A stretch of DNA of 5,707 bases. Source: Alphaproteobacteria bacterium MarineAlpha10_Bin2. GTDB lineage: Bacteria; Pseudomonadota; Alphaproteobacteria; UBA828. Positions 5,667 to 5,707 of the stretch are shown piece after piece. Where the stretch lies: the NCBI GenBank assembly GCA_002937555.1, contig PTKB01000173.1:1-5707 (forward strand), given 5' to 3'. The translations under genes were made by a program, and so were the position numbers. Under the pieces are notes generated by a model. It was not told the origin of the DNA and did no database searches. It saw only the letters and a program-made list of their open reading frames with translations. Numbering within the stretch: the stretch's first letter is position 1; each line of letters opens with the position of its first letter.

Positions 5667-5707
5667 ATGGGAATCAAGAGACACAAGCCGGAAGAGATCG
5701 TGACGAA
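5667..5707 (+). CDS. IS3-family transposase subunit OrfA, N-terminal 13 complete codons
   Basis: The visible residues are MGIKRHKPEEIVT. The (K)RHKPEEIV start is typical of OrfA of a common IS3-family group, a small helix-turn-helix protein that binds the IS ends. In such elements OrfA is usually fused to the DDE catalytic OrfB by a programmed -1 frameshift to give the full transposase. A strong Shine-Dalgarno AGGAGG ends 8 nt before the ATG. The gene runs off the right edge, so its integrity cannot be judged. The match is short but distinctive. Confidence 0.8.
   Translation, partial: MGIKRHKPEEIVT

Larger units (their letters stand above)
5606..5707 (+). mobile_element. Left end of an IS3-family insertion sequence (continues past the window)
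   Basis: The element is recognised from the start of its OrfA transposase gene at 5667. The terminal inverted repeat probably begins at TGACCTG (5606) or TGATCCTCCCCC (5611); both resemble the TG-starting ends of IS3-family elements. The exact end cannot be fixed because the right end and any target-site duplication lie outside the window. The sequence between the end and OrfA is only about 60 bp, normal for this family. The IS407-like subgroup is my guess from the OrfA N-terminus. Confidence 0.75.

Noticed and set aside
5474..5686. Minus-strand open frame of 70 codons overlapping the IS end
   Set aside because: Its start lies inside the IS element, opposite the transposase start, and no domain is recognisable. 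A 3' remnant of a gene interrupted by the IS is possible but unsupported.

Overview
The window looks like a chromosomal segment of a GC-rich alphaproteobacterium. Three things point there: the ffh-rpsP gene order on the minus strand, an Ffh with the alphaproteobacterial-type TRVDGDGRGG G4 region, and a flavin dehydrogenase close to the choline dehydrogenase (BetA) type of that class. Genus cannot be read from the sequence. The assignment rests on remembered family sequences, not on a search.

Layout from left to right. Positions 1-1717 hold conserved housekeeping genes on the minus strand: ffh (signal recognition particle GTPase, TTG start at 1717), then the start of rpsP (ribosomal protein S16), which runs off the left edge. 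They are 48 bp apart and almost certainly co-transcribed. Positions 1718-2063 are a divergent intergenic region with a promoter candidate for each direction. Positions 2064-3752 (+) encode an intact 562-residue GMC-family FAD dehydrogenase, most like choline dehydrogenase, with no other bet gene in view. Positions 3753-4113 contain no credible gene, but do hold palindromes and a promoter-like element.

Positions 4114-5344 (+) hold a leishmanolysin-like (M8) zinc metalloprotease. Its catalytic half is open from 4574, but coding-like sequence continues upstream in two other frames. The simplest reading is one gene of about 410 codons broken by two single-base losses, one at a run of five G. Whether these are real mutations or assembly errors cannot be decided here. 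After a 261-bp gap, the window ends in the left end of an IS3-family insertion sequence. It has a terminal region starting near 5606, a hairpin that could hide the ribosome binding site, and the first 13 complete codons of the OrfA transposase subunit.

The genes do not form one pathway. The left part is core genome (protein targeting and translation). The flavin dehydrogenase is a metabolic gene with its own promoter. The right third is accessory in character: an interrupted protease gene, an imperfect 17-bp direct repeat on either side of it, and an IS element. I see no CRISPR array, tRNA or rRNA, and no clear sign of a new defence or mobile system. The most useful leads are the frameshifted M8 protease locus and the IS end.
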